From: Fragilaria crotonensis
Lineage: Eukaryota; Bacillariophyta; Fragilariophyceae; Fragilariales; Fragilariaceae
Assembly (NCBI GenBank): GCA_022925895.1
Contig: JAKSYS010000226.1
Coordinates: forward strand, 1-64,000
Reading direction: 5' to 3'
DNA length: 64,000 nucleotides
In this document: positions 44,298-55,161 of the stretch, piece after piece
Position numbering within the stretch: position 1 is the stretch's first letter
Layout: the number at the start of each line of letters is the position of its first letter
Made by a program: the position numbers and the translations under genes
The notes under the pieces: model-generated
The model's input: the letters and a program-made list of their open reading frames with translations, nothing else
Told to the model about the DNA's origin: nothing
The model's database searches: none

Positions 44298-45026
44298 ATG
44301 CAAGGACAAGTATCCCGGCCCTTTCAAGATGAGACAACACTCAATGATGATGGATTCCCTCAATATCATCGACGTGATGATGGAAGGACTGTAACTGTTC
44401 GAGGAGCTGAGTTGGACAACCGCTGGGTTGTGCCATATAATTGCCATCTTACCAAGAAGTATGATTGTCATATCAATGTTGAGGTGTGCAATTCAGTGCA
44501 GGCCGTCAAGTACCTCTACAAGTATGTATACAAGGGACACGACCGTGCTGCAGTCCAGATGGGGGAAGATGTTGATGAGATCAAGCTCTATCTTGATGGA
44601 CGTTATGTCTCTGCATCAGAGGCATGCTGGCGCCTCTTCAGCCTTCGTCTACATTCAGAGAAGCCCAATGTGATGCGCCTAATGTTCCATCTTCCCAATC
44701 AGCAATCAGTGGTTTTTGAGGAAAATGAAAATGTTGCTCAAGTGCTTGCAAGAGGACCACCCTGTACACAATTGACTGCCTGGTTGGACCTCAATCGGCA
44801 TGATCAGTATGCTCGCCAGTTCCTTTATCATGACATCCCACAACACTACACATGGAAAAGTGCTGGTGTCGAGAAGTGCTGGGTACGACGCTCCAATCAC
44901 CGGCAGACATTCCCCACTGTGTCTCGCCTCTACAGTGCTTCCCCTTCTTCTGGTGAGAGATACTTCCTGCGAAGGATGTTGACTGTAGTGAAAGGTGCAA
45001 CAAGCTTTGAAGCTCTGAACCGTTGA
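44298..45026 (+). pseudogene. Helitron replication initiator, Y2 part
   Basis: This frame continues the Rep domain: ELDNRWVVPYN, CHINVEVCNS, and YLYKYVYKG near 44,510-44,535. The paired tyrosines in K-Y-x-Y-K-Y-V-Y-K-G are the family's Y2 catalytic site, which links to DNA. Next come WRLFSLRLHSEKP and FLYHDIPQHYTW, both usual in Helitrons. The frame stops near 45,026. The following conserved stretch (VDDVLCPTFQDA.., then LLDDDTEWHRAMQEA) lies in another frame up to about 45,150, so at least two frame changes separate it from the helicase. Confidence 0.85.
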
Positions 45027-45092
45027 TGATGTACTTTGTCCAACATTTCAAGATGCCTGTCGTACATTGGGTCTTCTAGATGATGATACTGA

Positions 45093-46904
45093 GTGGCATC
45101 GAGCCATGCAGGAAGCCACACAGACACTCTCCCCAGCAAGGCTCAGAAGACTTTTGCAATCATCCTCTTCAACTGTGATGTCTCTGACCCAAGGTCACTC
45201 TATGACTCTCACTGGGCTGCCCTGTCAGAAGACTATGCACACCGTCAACCCAGCCTTAGTGAACAACACCTGCAGGACCTCCTTGTGCGTAAACTTGATG
45301 CCCTTCTGGGGATAATGCACAGCCGTTCTGTATTCGAATGGATACCATCCCTCCGCACACTTCTGGTTGAGGAGCATGGGAGTGCCATGGACAACAATTC
45401 AGTCAACCATTTGTTAGAATTGCAGCTGTCATCATCCAACACTGATATTCAACAGCAGCTGGATCGCCTCCCTCTCCTGAATCTTGAACAGCGTGCTATT
45501 TTTGATGCTGTACTTGCTTCTGTGAACAACAATGCTGGTACTGAAAATCAGAAAAATGTTTATTTTGTTGATGGACCTGCAGGCTCAGGTAAGACGGAGT
45601 TGTTCAGGATGATCCTTGCCAAGGTGCGCAGTGAAGGGAAGGTTGCCCTTGCAACGGCCATATCAGGCATTGCTGCCTCAAACTTTGCCCCTTTGGGCCG
45701 TACTCTGCACTATATATCCGGGCTTCCAATTCAATTATATGAAACATCCATGTGCAACCTATCAAAAGAGAAGGCAGAAGTTATGAAGGTTGCAAAGATT
45801 TTGATCATTGATGAGATCACAATGCTTAAGGGTGTTGGTCTTGATGTTCTTTCACAGTCTCTTTGTGATTTACTTGAACGTAATGATGCTCCATTTGGTG
45901 GCTTGGTTGTCGTCATGGGTGGTGACTTTCGTCAAGTGCTTCCCATACTACGCCATGCTGGAAGAGCTACCACTGTGCATTCAACTGTCCTACAATCCAA
46001 AGTCTGGCAAACATCATCTGTGAATGTAATGCAACTCTCTGAAAATATGCGATTGCGAATGGACTTACAGAACACAAATGCTAACCCAGAGTTCCAAGAA
46101 GTACTTTCCCATTTTGCATCTTTCCTGTTGAGGATCGGCGAGGATATGGAGCCTTCCCCAATAAATCTACCATCTTATATATTCCAGCCTCAGGATACAA
46201 ACGAACTGGTTGAGCATGTGTTTGATGATTTTTCTTCCAATGAACCAGCCTATTGGTCTGAACGTGCTATTCTATGTCCTAAAAACAAAGATGTTCAAAG
46301 AATCAATGATATGGTAACCTCAAGGCTACCTCATGATGAACATGTGTTTCTCAGTATTGACAACATCATATCTGAGGAACCTAATGATCCTGCACATACC
46401 CTCTATCCTCCTGAATTCCTGAACTCTTTGGAGCTATCTGGCCTTCCACCACATTGCCTCACTCTGAAAAAAGGCATGTTGGTCATGCTGCTCCGAAACC
46501 TATCAAGCACACTCAGCAATGGCACCCGTCTCATTGTTCGCCGTATCTCACAGTCTGTCCTCCAGTGTTTGATTCCTACCACTGCAGAAATTGTGGACAT
46601 ACCACGGATTGCTCTCCTATCACCTCAAGATGAGCTGCCATTTGTCTTCAAACGACGTCAGTTTCCAGTTCAACCAGCATATGCAATGACGATCAACAAG
46701 AGTCAAGGTCAAACATTGCGAAGAGTTGGCATTTTCTTGCCACAAGGTGTATTTGCACATGGCCAGCTTTACGTTGCTCTCTCAAGAGTTCGTAACCCAC
46801 ATGATCTTTTCATATTTACTGATGGTCATCTTCTGCACAACATTGTTTATAAGGAGGTCCTGATATCAAAACTGTGCCCTCAGTATCATCAACAGGATTT
46901 GTAA
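45093..46904 (+). CDS. Helitron PIF1-family helicase
   Basis: 603-codon open frame. PIF1-like superfamily 1B helicase with Walker A GPAGSGKT (near 45,580), Walker B ILIIDEI (near 45,800), VVMGGDFRQVLP, QLSENMR, and the C-terminal MTINKSQGQTL and LYVALSRVRN. It unwinds DNA during rolling-circle transposition. In intact Helitrons it is the C-terminal half of the Rep-helicase protein. Here its frame is separated from Rep by the damage around 45.0-45.15 kb. The listed start is the first ATG of the frame, not necessarily a real initiation site. The first about 35 residues are not conserved. All helicase motifs are intact. Confidence 0.9.
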   Translation: MASSHAGSHTDTLPSKAQKTFAIILFNCDVSDPRSLYDSHWAALSEDYAHRQPSLSEQHLQDLLVRKLDALLGIMHSRSVFEWIPSLRTLLVEEHGSAMDNNSVNHLLELQLSSSNTDIQQQLDRLPLLNLEQRAIFDAVLASVNNNAGTENQKNVYFVDGPAGSGKTELFRMILAKVRSEGKVALATAISGIAASNFAPLGRTLHYISGLPIQLYETSMCNLSKEKAEVMKVAKILIIDEITMLKGVGLDVLSQSLCDLLERNDAPFGGLVVVMGGDFRQVLPILRHAGRATTVHSTVLQSKVWQTSSVNVMQLSENMRLRMDLQNTNANPEFQEVLSHFASFLLRIGEDMEPSPINLPSYIFQPQDTNELVEHVFDDFSSNEPAYWSERAILCPKNKDVQRINDMVTSRLPHDEHVFLSIDNIISEEPNDPAHTLYPPEFLNSLELSGLPPHCLTLKKGMLVMLLRNLSSTLSNGTRLIVRRISQSVLQCLIPTTAEIVDIPRIALLSPQDELPFVFKRRQFPVQPAYAMTINKSQGQTLRRVGIFLPQGVFAHGQLYVALSRVRNPHDLFIFTDGHLLHNIVYKEVLISKLCPQYHQQDL

Positions 46905-49900
46905 ACAACTTCAATACTGTGTATTTTGGCAATCTAAATTAGCAAATTTCTACCTGGTCCCGCATGTTCCGTTTCCTCGACTGCGCTCCGACGAGGACGT
47001 CTATCCTATCCTGCCACTCCCCCAACTACCGGCACTGCTCGGCACCATCCTCTCGCTCGCCTTTCCTCCCACACACCCGACGGACTTTGTGTTCGAGTGG
47101 ACGCCCGACGCGGGGGCACATAACCTCGCCACACTCCGACGTTTCGATCTCAATTGGGGCGCCGCTCTCGCGGCGCAACCGTTCTCCACGTTGACGCCTG
47201 GATCGGAGTTCCGATCTGCAGACGTTCTCGCCCCACTTCTCTCTCGCCACCCGTTGTGGCGCCGTTTTCGTGAACGAATCACAAAGGGCGCCGAATTCCC
47301 TCTTTACCGATCGACGAGGCAGCTCGTCGAGCTGATGTCGTCGCTGCATTGGCTCGGGGCAACCATAAATCGGCTCGGGGCCACGAGGCCAAACTACTCG
47401 ACATGTTGAAGGACGAAGTCCGGAGGGGATGGCAACTCCCCCTGCCAAGGGAAGCCGCCCTGGAGCTACCGGACTGCGAGGTGGCCCCATTGGGGATAAC
47501 GGAGCAATACACAATCGACGAGGATGGAAGTCGAGTGCCGAAACTGAGACTGACGCACGATCAGTCGTTCAACTCGACGGCAGGAGAGAAGAGGAGCGTG
47601 AACGACCGGGTAGACACCACGCAGCTCACGCCGGCCAGATTCGGACGGGCGATGACGAGACTGCTCCACTCAGTAAGCTTCTTGAGGCGACGTTTCCCAC
47701 GAGCGAGGCTGTTAATGACAAAGGTAGACTGCAAGTCAGCCTATCGTCGGATACACTTGCAGCCGATCACCGCCGCAAAGTCGTGCACCTGCATCGCGGG
47801 AGTCTTGTTGATGGCATTACGAATGACTTTCGGTGGGTCTCCGAACCCATCACAATGGAGCGATGTGTCCGAGGTGATCGCCGATTTGGCCAACGACCTC
47901 GTCCGCCGGGAAGACTGGGACGAAACAGAGTGGCAAGCCCCACAGCAAGGACTGCTTTCATCAGGCAAAGCGATTGATAACGATCGGGGGTTTATTGGCC
48001 CCGAAGACGAATTCGAGCAGGCCTTCGAGATGTCGATTGACACTTCTCTTCGGGACGACTCCCCGACCTTTGACTGTTACTTGGACGATCTCTTCGGGAT
48101 CGGCCTTGAGCGTGATCAGGCTCGGTTGGAAGCGGCAGTGCCCCTGGCACTGCACCTGGTGGGGAGACCCGACGTAGACAACGAATCGTTTCCTCGGGAT
48201 AATTTGTTGTCCTCCTCGAAGTTCCTCGCAGAAGCAAAGGCATCGGAGCGAAAGATCATACTCGGTTGGGTGATCAACACGAGGGCATTTGCGGTTTCCC
48301 TCCCGGTTGATAAACATCGGGCTTGGACGAACGACCTCCGACGCATAAGGAATCAGCCCGGACGAAGGGCCAGCTCGAAGGAATCGGAAGCAATGATCGG
48401 GCGACTCAATCATGCGGCGTTCGTGGTCCCAAACTCACGACCGTTCCTGGGGAGGCTGTACCGGGCGAGCGAACGGGCGCAGACCTATGGATCAGTCAAG
48501 CTTTCTCAGACACAGCTGGATGATCTCGCATTGTGGGAGAAATTCCTCGACGATGCCGTTCGTGGGATCTCCATTAATCGACTCGTATGTCGGTGGCCAA
48601 CCAGAGTTGTTCGGGTCGATGCTTGTCCACAAGGCCTTGGAGGCTACGGACTCCAGAGCGGGGTGGCGTGGAGGATTCAGCTTGATCCTGACCTGATCGG
48701 CCGCGGAACGCTGAACGCGTTGGAGTTCCTCGCAGCACTGATTGGCGTCTGGGTGGAGCACCAGCTGGGACCCGATATCGCCGCCAACGACGTCTTGCTG
48801 AGCCAGGGAGACAGCACCTCAGCCACGGGATGGATGGCCAAGTCGAGCTTCGGGGACGAGTGCCCGATCCAGTTGGCATTAGCACGCGAGCTCGCTTCAT
48901 ATCTCACTCACCACGGACTGGCGCATTACTCCCAGTGGTTCCCAGGGAAGGAAAACTCAGTGGCGGACGCGCTGTCGCGAGACTTCAAACTGAACGATGC
49001 GGATCTTGTCTCACTTGTACTTGATAATTTTGCCGAGCAGGTACCAGAAGCATTCCGGATAGTCCCATTGCCCGAAGCCATCATTACGAACGTTGGAAGG
49101 CTGCTGCGATTACAGCCCAAAACGCAGCAGTTACCGACGTCACCCGTTCCCAGCGCTGCCGCAGCTGGGAGAGGTATGAGAGCTTCCTCTCAGTCATCGG
49201 TCATGTCAGGCACGACCCTTTCCTCAGGGAGCTGGGACCCGAAGACCGCATCGACCTCTTCACCTGCTTCGCAGCAGCGATCCGCGAGGGGTGGGACGGA
49301 AGTCCCGGATTCGTTGCTGGGCGTCGCCCTAGACGGCAGGCGGGCACAGTTCGTGCCGCCCTCGACGACGTGGCACAGACCTATCGGGCTAACAAACTTG
49401 TCAGCCCGATGCACGATGCCCGAGGACGACTCAACCCCCTTTTGGCCGCCCAGTTGAAGGGCTACGCGTCGGAGGATCCGGGGACCAAGAGACCGAATGC
49501 GATACCTGCAGCGGTGGTATCAATGGTGGCGAAAGCAGATGCAACTGAGGTCCAGCGAGCCGTAGGACAGCTCGTCGTTGTAGCCTTTTTCTTCGCCATG
49601 CGGTCCTGTGAGTACTCAGAAGTTATCGGAGATCGAAGAACCCAAATTCTACGGATCGGAGATTTAGATTTTCGGAAAGACGGACGCAGTGTCGGAATCG
49701 AGGACTCTCATCAGCTACTGGGCGCGGACACCGTATCGGTGACGTATCGGAGCCAGAAGAATGGAGACCGGGGCGCGACGGTGACCCAGCATAGGACTGA
49801 GGGCGAGGAGCACTCACAATTGTGCCCAGTGCGCGCCTTTGCGAAACTTGTCTTGAGAGTGAGTCAGTACGAGCTTAGTGACCACAGGAAGTGGGCGTCG

Positions 49901-50251
49901 GCAAAGGATCGACCAATAAATCTCGTGGTTATGGGCACGCAGCCAGCCCTGATCTCGTCAGGTCAGGTACTCAACCAACTGAGGGCCGGAGCCCTGTTGT
50001 ATGGGGAGGAGCGTCTCGGGTTCACGACGGACAGCATCGGCACACACTCGTTAAGATCAGGGGCGGCAACGGCGATGTTCATCGCCGGCGTACCAGCCGA
50101 GACAATTCAGTTGATCGGGAGATGGAAGAGCCAAGTCTTTCTCCGGTACATTCGAACACAAGTACAAGAATTGACGCAAGGCGTCGCCTCAGGCATGATC
50201 GAATGCCCAGACTTCTTTACAATCGGACGGAAAGGACCAAGGGAGAACATG

Positions 50252-50424
50252 GCCGCGACAAAGGGGCAGATCAAGAGAGGGAGGGACCCGGGATAGGGAT
50301 ACATACTAGGGCCAGAACCCGACACCACAAGGGGAAGAGTAGGGCGCCGAAGCCAGCGCCAGCATACTAGACCGCAATCAGGATAGGAGTCCGACATAGC
50401 GAATAGGACTCGAAGTTCACTTCG
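50252..50424 (+). repeat. terminal direct repeat of DIRS-like fossil, copy 1
   Basis: 173 bases identical to 50,551-50,723. The two copies are separated by 126 bases. The recombinase frame ends inside this copy. Confidence 0.95.
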
Positions 50425-50550
50425 TGGGATATTCGCAAGTACAGGACGACTGACGGACGAGACTCGACACAACGAACAGCTCACAATTCCGAGATCGACG
50501 AAGACAACGGCGACTTTAGAATAAAATTAAAATTCCCACCCCCCACCCGT

Positions 50551-50723
50551 GCCGCGACAAAGGGGCAGATCAAGAGAGGGAGGGACCCGGGATAGGGATA
50601 CATACTAGGGCCAGAACCCGACACCACAAGGGGAAGAGTAGGGCGCCGAAGCCAGCGCCAGCATACTAGACCGCAATCAGGATAGGAGTCCGACATAGCG
50701 AATAGGACTCGAAGTTCACTTCG
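50551..50723 (+). repeat. terminal direct repeat of DIRS-like fossil, copy 2
   Basis: Exact second copy, directly followed by Helitron 3'-tail sequence at 50,725. This marks the right boundary of the retroelement. Confidence 0.95.
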
Positions 50724-50724
50724 A

Positions 50725-50821
50725 TGTATTCCAAAAGTCCGACCGATTGGGAGGCGTGGGTTTTTTCGTTTTTACCGTACACGTATTCCAAAAGTCCGAC
50801 CAATTGGGAGGCACCCACTAG
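50725..50821 (+). repeat. duplicated Helitron 3' tail
   Basis: ATGTATTCCAAAAGTCCGAC at 50,725 is followed by CGATTGGGAGG. About 57 bases later the true 3' end repeats it as ACGTATTCCAAAAGTCCGAC then CAATTGGGAGG and the final CTAG. The upstream copy lacks the CTAG terminus. Confidence 0.8.
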
Positions 50822-51018
50822 TACGTAATAAATATATGATTATGATACACACTGTAGCAATTCCAACCAACCTTTTTTGATGCCGACTTCTACAAGCTCT
50901 GACGACCTACATGTTGTTGCTCCAGCCATGACGATAGCATGATTCATGAGGAAAGTTCATTCTAGATTGCTGCATTAGCTACAATTGTGGGTCAATCGTC
51001 TATGCACCGATTTTCCTT
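50822..51018. promoter_or_regulatory. upstream region of LIG4 after Helitron
   Basis: Only 197 bases separate the Helitron end from the LIG4 ATG. They include AT-rich TAATAAATATATGATTATG and no recognisable core promoter. If the native promoter was longer, the insertion has displaced it. Confidence 0.4.
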
Positions 51019-54000
51019 ATGAATCGACCTGATCCTCCAGGAGAACGTGGGTCAGATCCGCCTGGCAACCGCATCACAAAAACCGAAAATGAGGCTCAGC
51101 TTTATCATTATGCAGACGACGATGATGATATCCGTTCACATCAGAGTGTATCCTACGACGATAATAATGAGGGTGATAGACTTGTCGACAAAGATGTCAT
51201 TGGCGACGATCCGCCAAAGCCGATGAACGATGTTGAGGGAGCACCGTGTCCTAGGGACGCCGAACCACACGAAACGACTCTGGAAGACGAGGGCGAGGAA
51301 CCCGCGTCCGATCCAATTCTTGACTTTGAACCAAACTGCATGAAGACCGAAGCCATTTCCTTTCACGTACTTTGCACTCGCCTGGAGAAAATGTGGCAGC
51401 AACGTCATCGCAAAACGAATCGTCAGTCGAAAGACGACGTATTTTCCTTGTTGATTGACGATTCCTTAAGGAACTACCTTAGTGATTCCTCCTGGTTTCC
51501 CTTATTCCGCTTGGTCCTACCCGATATGGATACGTCTCGTCCTCACACTGGAATGAAGGAACGCACCATTGCATTGGCGTGGGGTGAAGCTTTTGATCTG
51601 ACACCAGGATCGCGACCCTTTGAGCGTCTTTTACAGTACCAAGATCCCGCTTATTTTGAACGTTCCGACAAATACGCCGTTTCGGACTTGTCCGTTGCCG
51701 TCCAGGAAATTGTGGAACCGCGCGACGGAATGCAGGGGTCGCAATTGAATTTGAAACAGATTAACGATCTGTTGGACGAATTGGTAGCCCTCAAGGGTGG
51801 ACCCATGCGTCGCAGCAATCATGACTGGAGGGAAAGTACTACTGTGACGAAGACAAAGGGTCCACAGCTAAAGCAACGTCGTCGCGACTGGGTTAGAACG
51901 TTGCGATCTAAGAAGCTCTCGGCTTTGGAACACAAGTGGGTGGTACGTATCTTGCTGCAAAAGATGGAAATTGGTTTCTCCTCCAAGTCAGTGTTGAGTC
52001 GATGGATTCCTGGAGGTTTGGCTATCGAACTTTATCGTATGAATAATAATCTCAAGAGTATTTGTACCACATTAGCAAATCCGCATTGGCGTCGAAGGCG
52101 TGAGGATAAGGAAAGGGAAAAGCAGACGAAAACAGGTAAAATGTAAGTCAACGGAACGTCAGTAGAATTGAGCTGTGCTTGCTTCTGATGGCATGTTGTG
52201 GCAGGGCCTGGATGGAACGACCCAAGGGAGAAGCAATCCTGGGCAATACTATTGCGCCCATGTTGGCGTTGAAGGTGTACTTTCGTGACGCCATGGCAGA
52301 ACTATGTCGAGGACATCGAGCTTATGCCAAGCAAACAGGAATCAACTTACTGCCACTAAAGAATCCTGCCATTCTTTGCGAAGTCAAACTCGATGGGGAG
52401 CGCATGGTGGTGCATGTTCGACGGGGAATCGTCACCATGCAAACCCGACGGGGTCGATGGTACAGTGATTTATATAGCCCGGTACTAGCTCCCAGCATTC
52501 GTCGTGCGATTGCCAAATGGGATGTAGACGTCATCTTTGACGGCGAAGTCATTGCCTGGGACAATGGAAAGCAAGAAACGATCCCTTTTGGTAATAACCG
52601 CACCATCGCTCTTGCAAGACAACGCTGGATGGAATCACAAGGGCTGGTGGAAAGTCGCGACAGGAATCTTCACGAAGGTCAGACTGATCTGAACGTAATG
52701 AAGCCTGCCTATGTTGACGGAGATGTAGTAGAGACTATTGCAGGATCTGACTGTTGGCTGCGATATGAGGTGTTTGACATTCTGTACGTCGGTGGACCCC
52801 AAGCAGCTGACCTCATTTCGAGCGCAGCGCTGTTCCCTGCAGACGAGGTGAAAATTGGTTCCATTATTCACTTCAACGGATTTCAGCGAAAGCGAATTTT
52901 GCACCAATTGGTCACACCACAGGAAAAAGAGATTGTCTTGGTTCCTGCACTTGTAGTGCGTCCAAACGGTGCTGCCGTTCTTGCTGAGGATTACTTCTCT
53001 GCAACGAGCCCGACGAAGGAAAAGGGACATCAAGCTTCGATCGTGGATTCGATAGAATGGGGATTGGATGCGTCGGTTGAAGAAAAGGAAGTTTACGATC
53101 ATATGAGGGGTCGCTTATCTGATACCGAGTTGGGGATTCGACGTGCGGAGGCTACGGACCGTTTTTACTCCGATATTGTCGATACACGTGGTTTAGAAGG
53201 GGTACTTCTAAAGGATCTCAATGCGTGCTATCTTTTGGAGGGACGAAAGTATTGGTGTAAGCACAAACCTGACTATGAAGAGAATTCAGAACTTGGTGAC
53301 ATTGATCTCATCATTCTGGGAGCATATCACGGCACTGGAATGGGACCCTCGGGGAAACTCAATGGGTTCTTGTGCGGGTGCGTGGATGATGATAATCCTG
53401 ATACGTACATCGCGGTCGTCAAGGTCAACGGGGGTGGTGTGTCTCGAGATATCAGCGACCAAATGTTAGCGGCAACTGGCTACAAGAAGCAGACAGACAC
53501 GGAACCTTGGGATACTGGCCAATGGTTTCGCGGTGATTATCAAGGAAAAGTTATTCCCGACTTCGTTTCGAGACGCAGTTTCCAGCAGAGCGAGGGGCGT
53601 CCGCCAGTGTTTGAGAGGAAGAAGTATCCCGATCTGTGGATCCATCCCGACGATTCTATTGTTTTGACTTTGAAGGCTGGTGAAATCGTCGCCACCGACG
53701 GATTTCAAGCCGGCATTACCTTACGATTTCCTCGTATTGAAAGAGTGCGCATGAAGGACAGCGCAGACGATAAGGATGCCCGGCATGTCGAAACGTTGGA
53801 AGGTCTTCACCGGGCTTATAGGGAGCAAATGCAACGCCGCGAAGGATCTGGAGAAATTGAGTTCCAGTCTGGATCAGTGACATCGGGCAAAGCCACTCGA
53901 AGGTTTCAGACTGCAGAGGAGGGGCTAAGAAAGAAACCCGTGCGACGAAACGTTAGCGATCGTGGTCCTGAGTGGACAATGCCGACCGCTGATCGGAAGG

Positions 54001-55148
54001 AGAGTTCTGCATTGAATGGACTTACGATTGTTGCGTTGGAAGGGATTTATGACCTTGACGAAAGCAGCCTTGACGCGGAAGAAGCCAAGCAGCAGGGGTG
54101 GTTTGACTTCGCAAAGAGTATTCGTGACAGAGACGACCTTTTGTTGTTTATTTCGAAACATGGAGGCACACCCAAAATATCTGTATCACAGGACACCGAT
54201 TTTGTCGTTGGGGGTCGCGCCGATGATTCAAGAGTTGTGATGCACCAACACGGCCTTGAAAATGCGATTAAGGAAAGGCGTAAAAGGCGAACGGGGCTAA
54301 CCTCGGAACACATGATCAAGATTGGAAGTGTCCTGAAGTGGACATACCTCGTAGCTATGGTTCATCTCTGGAAGAAAGACATCAAGTCATTCAAAGTCGA
54401 AGCCGGTCAGGACACAGCGAACCTCCTGAGATCTTCATGTATTAAATCAACTCATCCACACTTGCTTGAGCCTTCTCGACACCAGTACCTTGTCTCGGCA
54501 CCGCGAAGCAATACAAGCGCTGATGATGTATTCGGTATAAGCACAACAGAGATGTGTACTCTTATTGATTTCAAACGCGGACTCCAAGAGGTCGCCGACG
54601 AGCTTCATCGAGAGGGAGCCAAGAAATCGAGACAATGCCCAGGCCAGCCTACCAGCGTTCCGTGGCAGAACTACACAAATACGGCGTCGGATCCAGAAGT
54701 GAGTTTGTGCCTTGGAGGACCACATTCAAAGTTTTGGCCTTTCAATGAACACGGCACACCAACGGCTGCTATTGTTATTTATCCTGATATCTTTAATAGT
54801 GACTTTGGATTGCGGGATAGGAGCATTGACCTCGATGAGGTGATGTCTGGGGAAGTCCAGAGTCGATGGAAACAGGTTGCGACTGATTCAGGCCCGGTTT
54901 CTTCATGTCTCCCATTAGCTCGAGCCATGGGAGCTCAGGTCAGTCCTCACCTTCATGATGGTGTTACTCATGTCTTATGCGAGTCAGCGAACGATCTCGT
55001 GCTATGGAACGAACGCGACGTTGATTGCTTCACAAACGTCGACCGCGCAAGGGACATTTGCGCACGACTCGAAGCGATGCACAAAGGCCAGAGCAAGGTT
55101 GTTTTCGTGTCTCCTGACTGGGTTCGTCGTCAATGGCAGAAAAACTAA
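51019..55148 (+). CDS. LIG4: DNA ligase IV (ATP-dependent, NHEJ)
   Basis: Exons 51019-52142 and 52205-55148 (62-bp intron, GTAAGT..GCAG, phase 2), about 1,355 residues. It seals double-strand breaks in non-homologous end joining with XRCC4. An acidic N-terminal tail of about 110 residues precedes the ligase N domain (about 110-380). The nucleotidyl-transfer lysine is in EVKLDGER (K about 436), motif III is FDGEV, motif IV EGVLLKD, motif V KHKPDY, and the OB-fold ends RFPRIERVR. Two BRCT domains follow: about 975-1095 (LNGLTIVALEG .. WTYLVAMVHLW) and about 1200-1355, ending VVFVSPDWVRRQW. Tandem C-terminal BRCTs separate LIG4 from ligases I and III. Longer than the animal protein (911). The stop is 13 bp from that of the convergent methyltransferase gene. 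Confidence 0.93.
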
Positions 55149-55161
55149 AAGGAGTGCATGC

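Larger units (their letters stand above)
46950..50723 (+). mobile_element. tyrosine-recombinase (DIRS-like) retroelement fossil in Helitron
   Basis: Parts on the + strand: reverse transcriptase with a YLDD active-site box (about 48.07-48.1 kb), RNase H (about 48.6-48.95 kb, ending ADALSRD) and a tyrosine recombinase (about 49.5-50.2 kb) with MRSCEY, THSLRSGAA, GRWKS and a final YIR, that is the R..HxxR..W..Y set. RT/RH followed by an overlapping tyrosine-recombinase frame is the DIRS order class. A 173-base sequence is repeated exactly at its right end (50,252-50,424 and 50,551-50,723), resembling split direct repeats of Ngaro/PAT types. No matching left-end repeat was found, so it looks incomplete, with few breaks (about two or three). 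Identical repeats suggest a young insertion. The left edge near 46,950 is approximate. Confidence 0.85.
41327..50821 (+). mobile_element. Helitron, rolling-circle DNA transposon, 9.5 kb
   Basis: The 5' end is A|TCCTACTATATTATAAA at 41,327 and the 3' end CCACTAG|T at 50,821. Insertion between A and T, a 5' TC, and a 3' CTAG preceded by a short palindrome (CCAATTGG, 50,800-50,807) are Helitron hallmarks. The same termini bound a 346-bp copy at 62,212-62,557, confirming both boundaries. It carries replication initiator and helicase pieces on the + strand (41.9-46.9 kb) and an inserted DIRS-like retroelement (about 46.95-50.72 kb). The Rep part has frame breaks, so this copy is probably inactive, although the helicase frame is open. 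The right end lies 197 bp upstream of the LIG4 ATG. Confidence 0.9.

Noticed and set aside
46964-47409. Separate host gene upstream of the reverse transcriptase
   Set aside because: The open stretches here read like the N-terminal side of the retroelement polyprotein rather than an independent gene.
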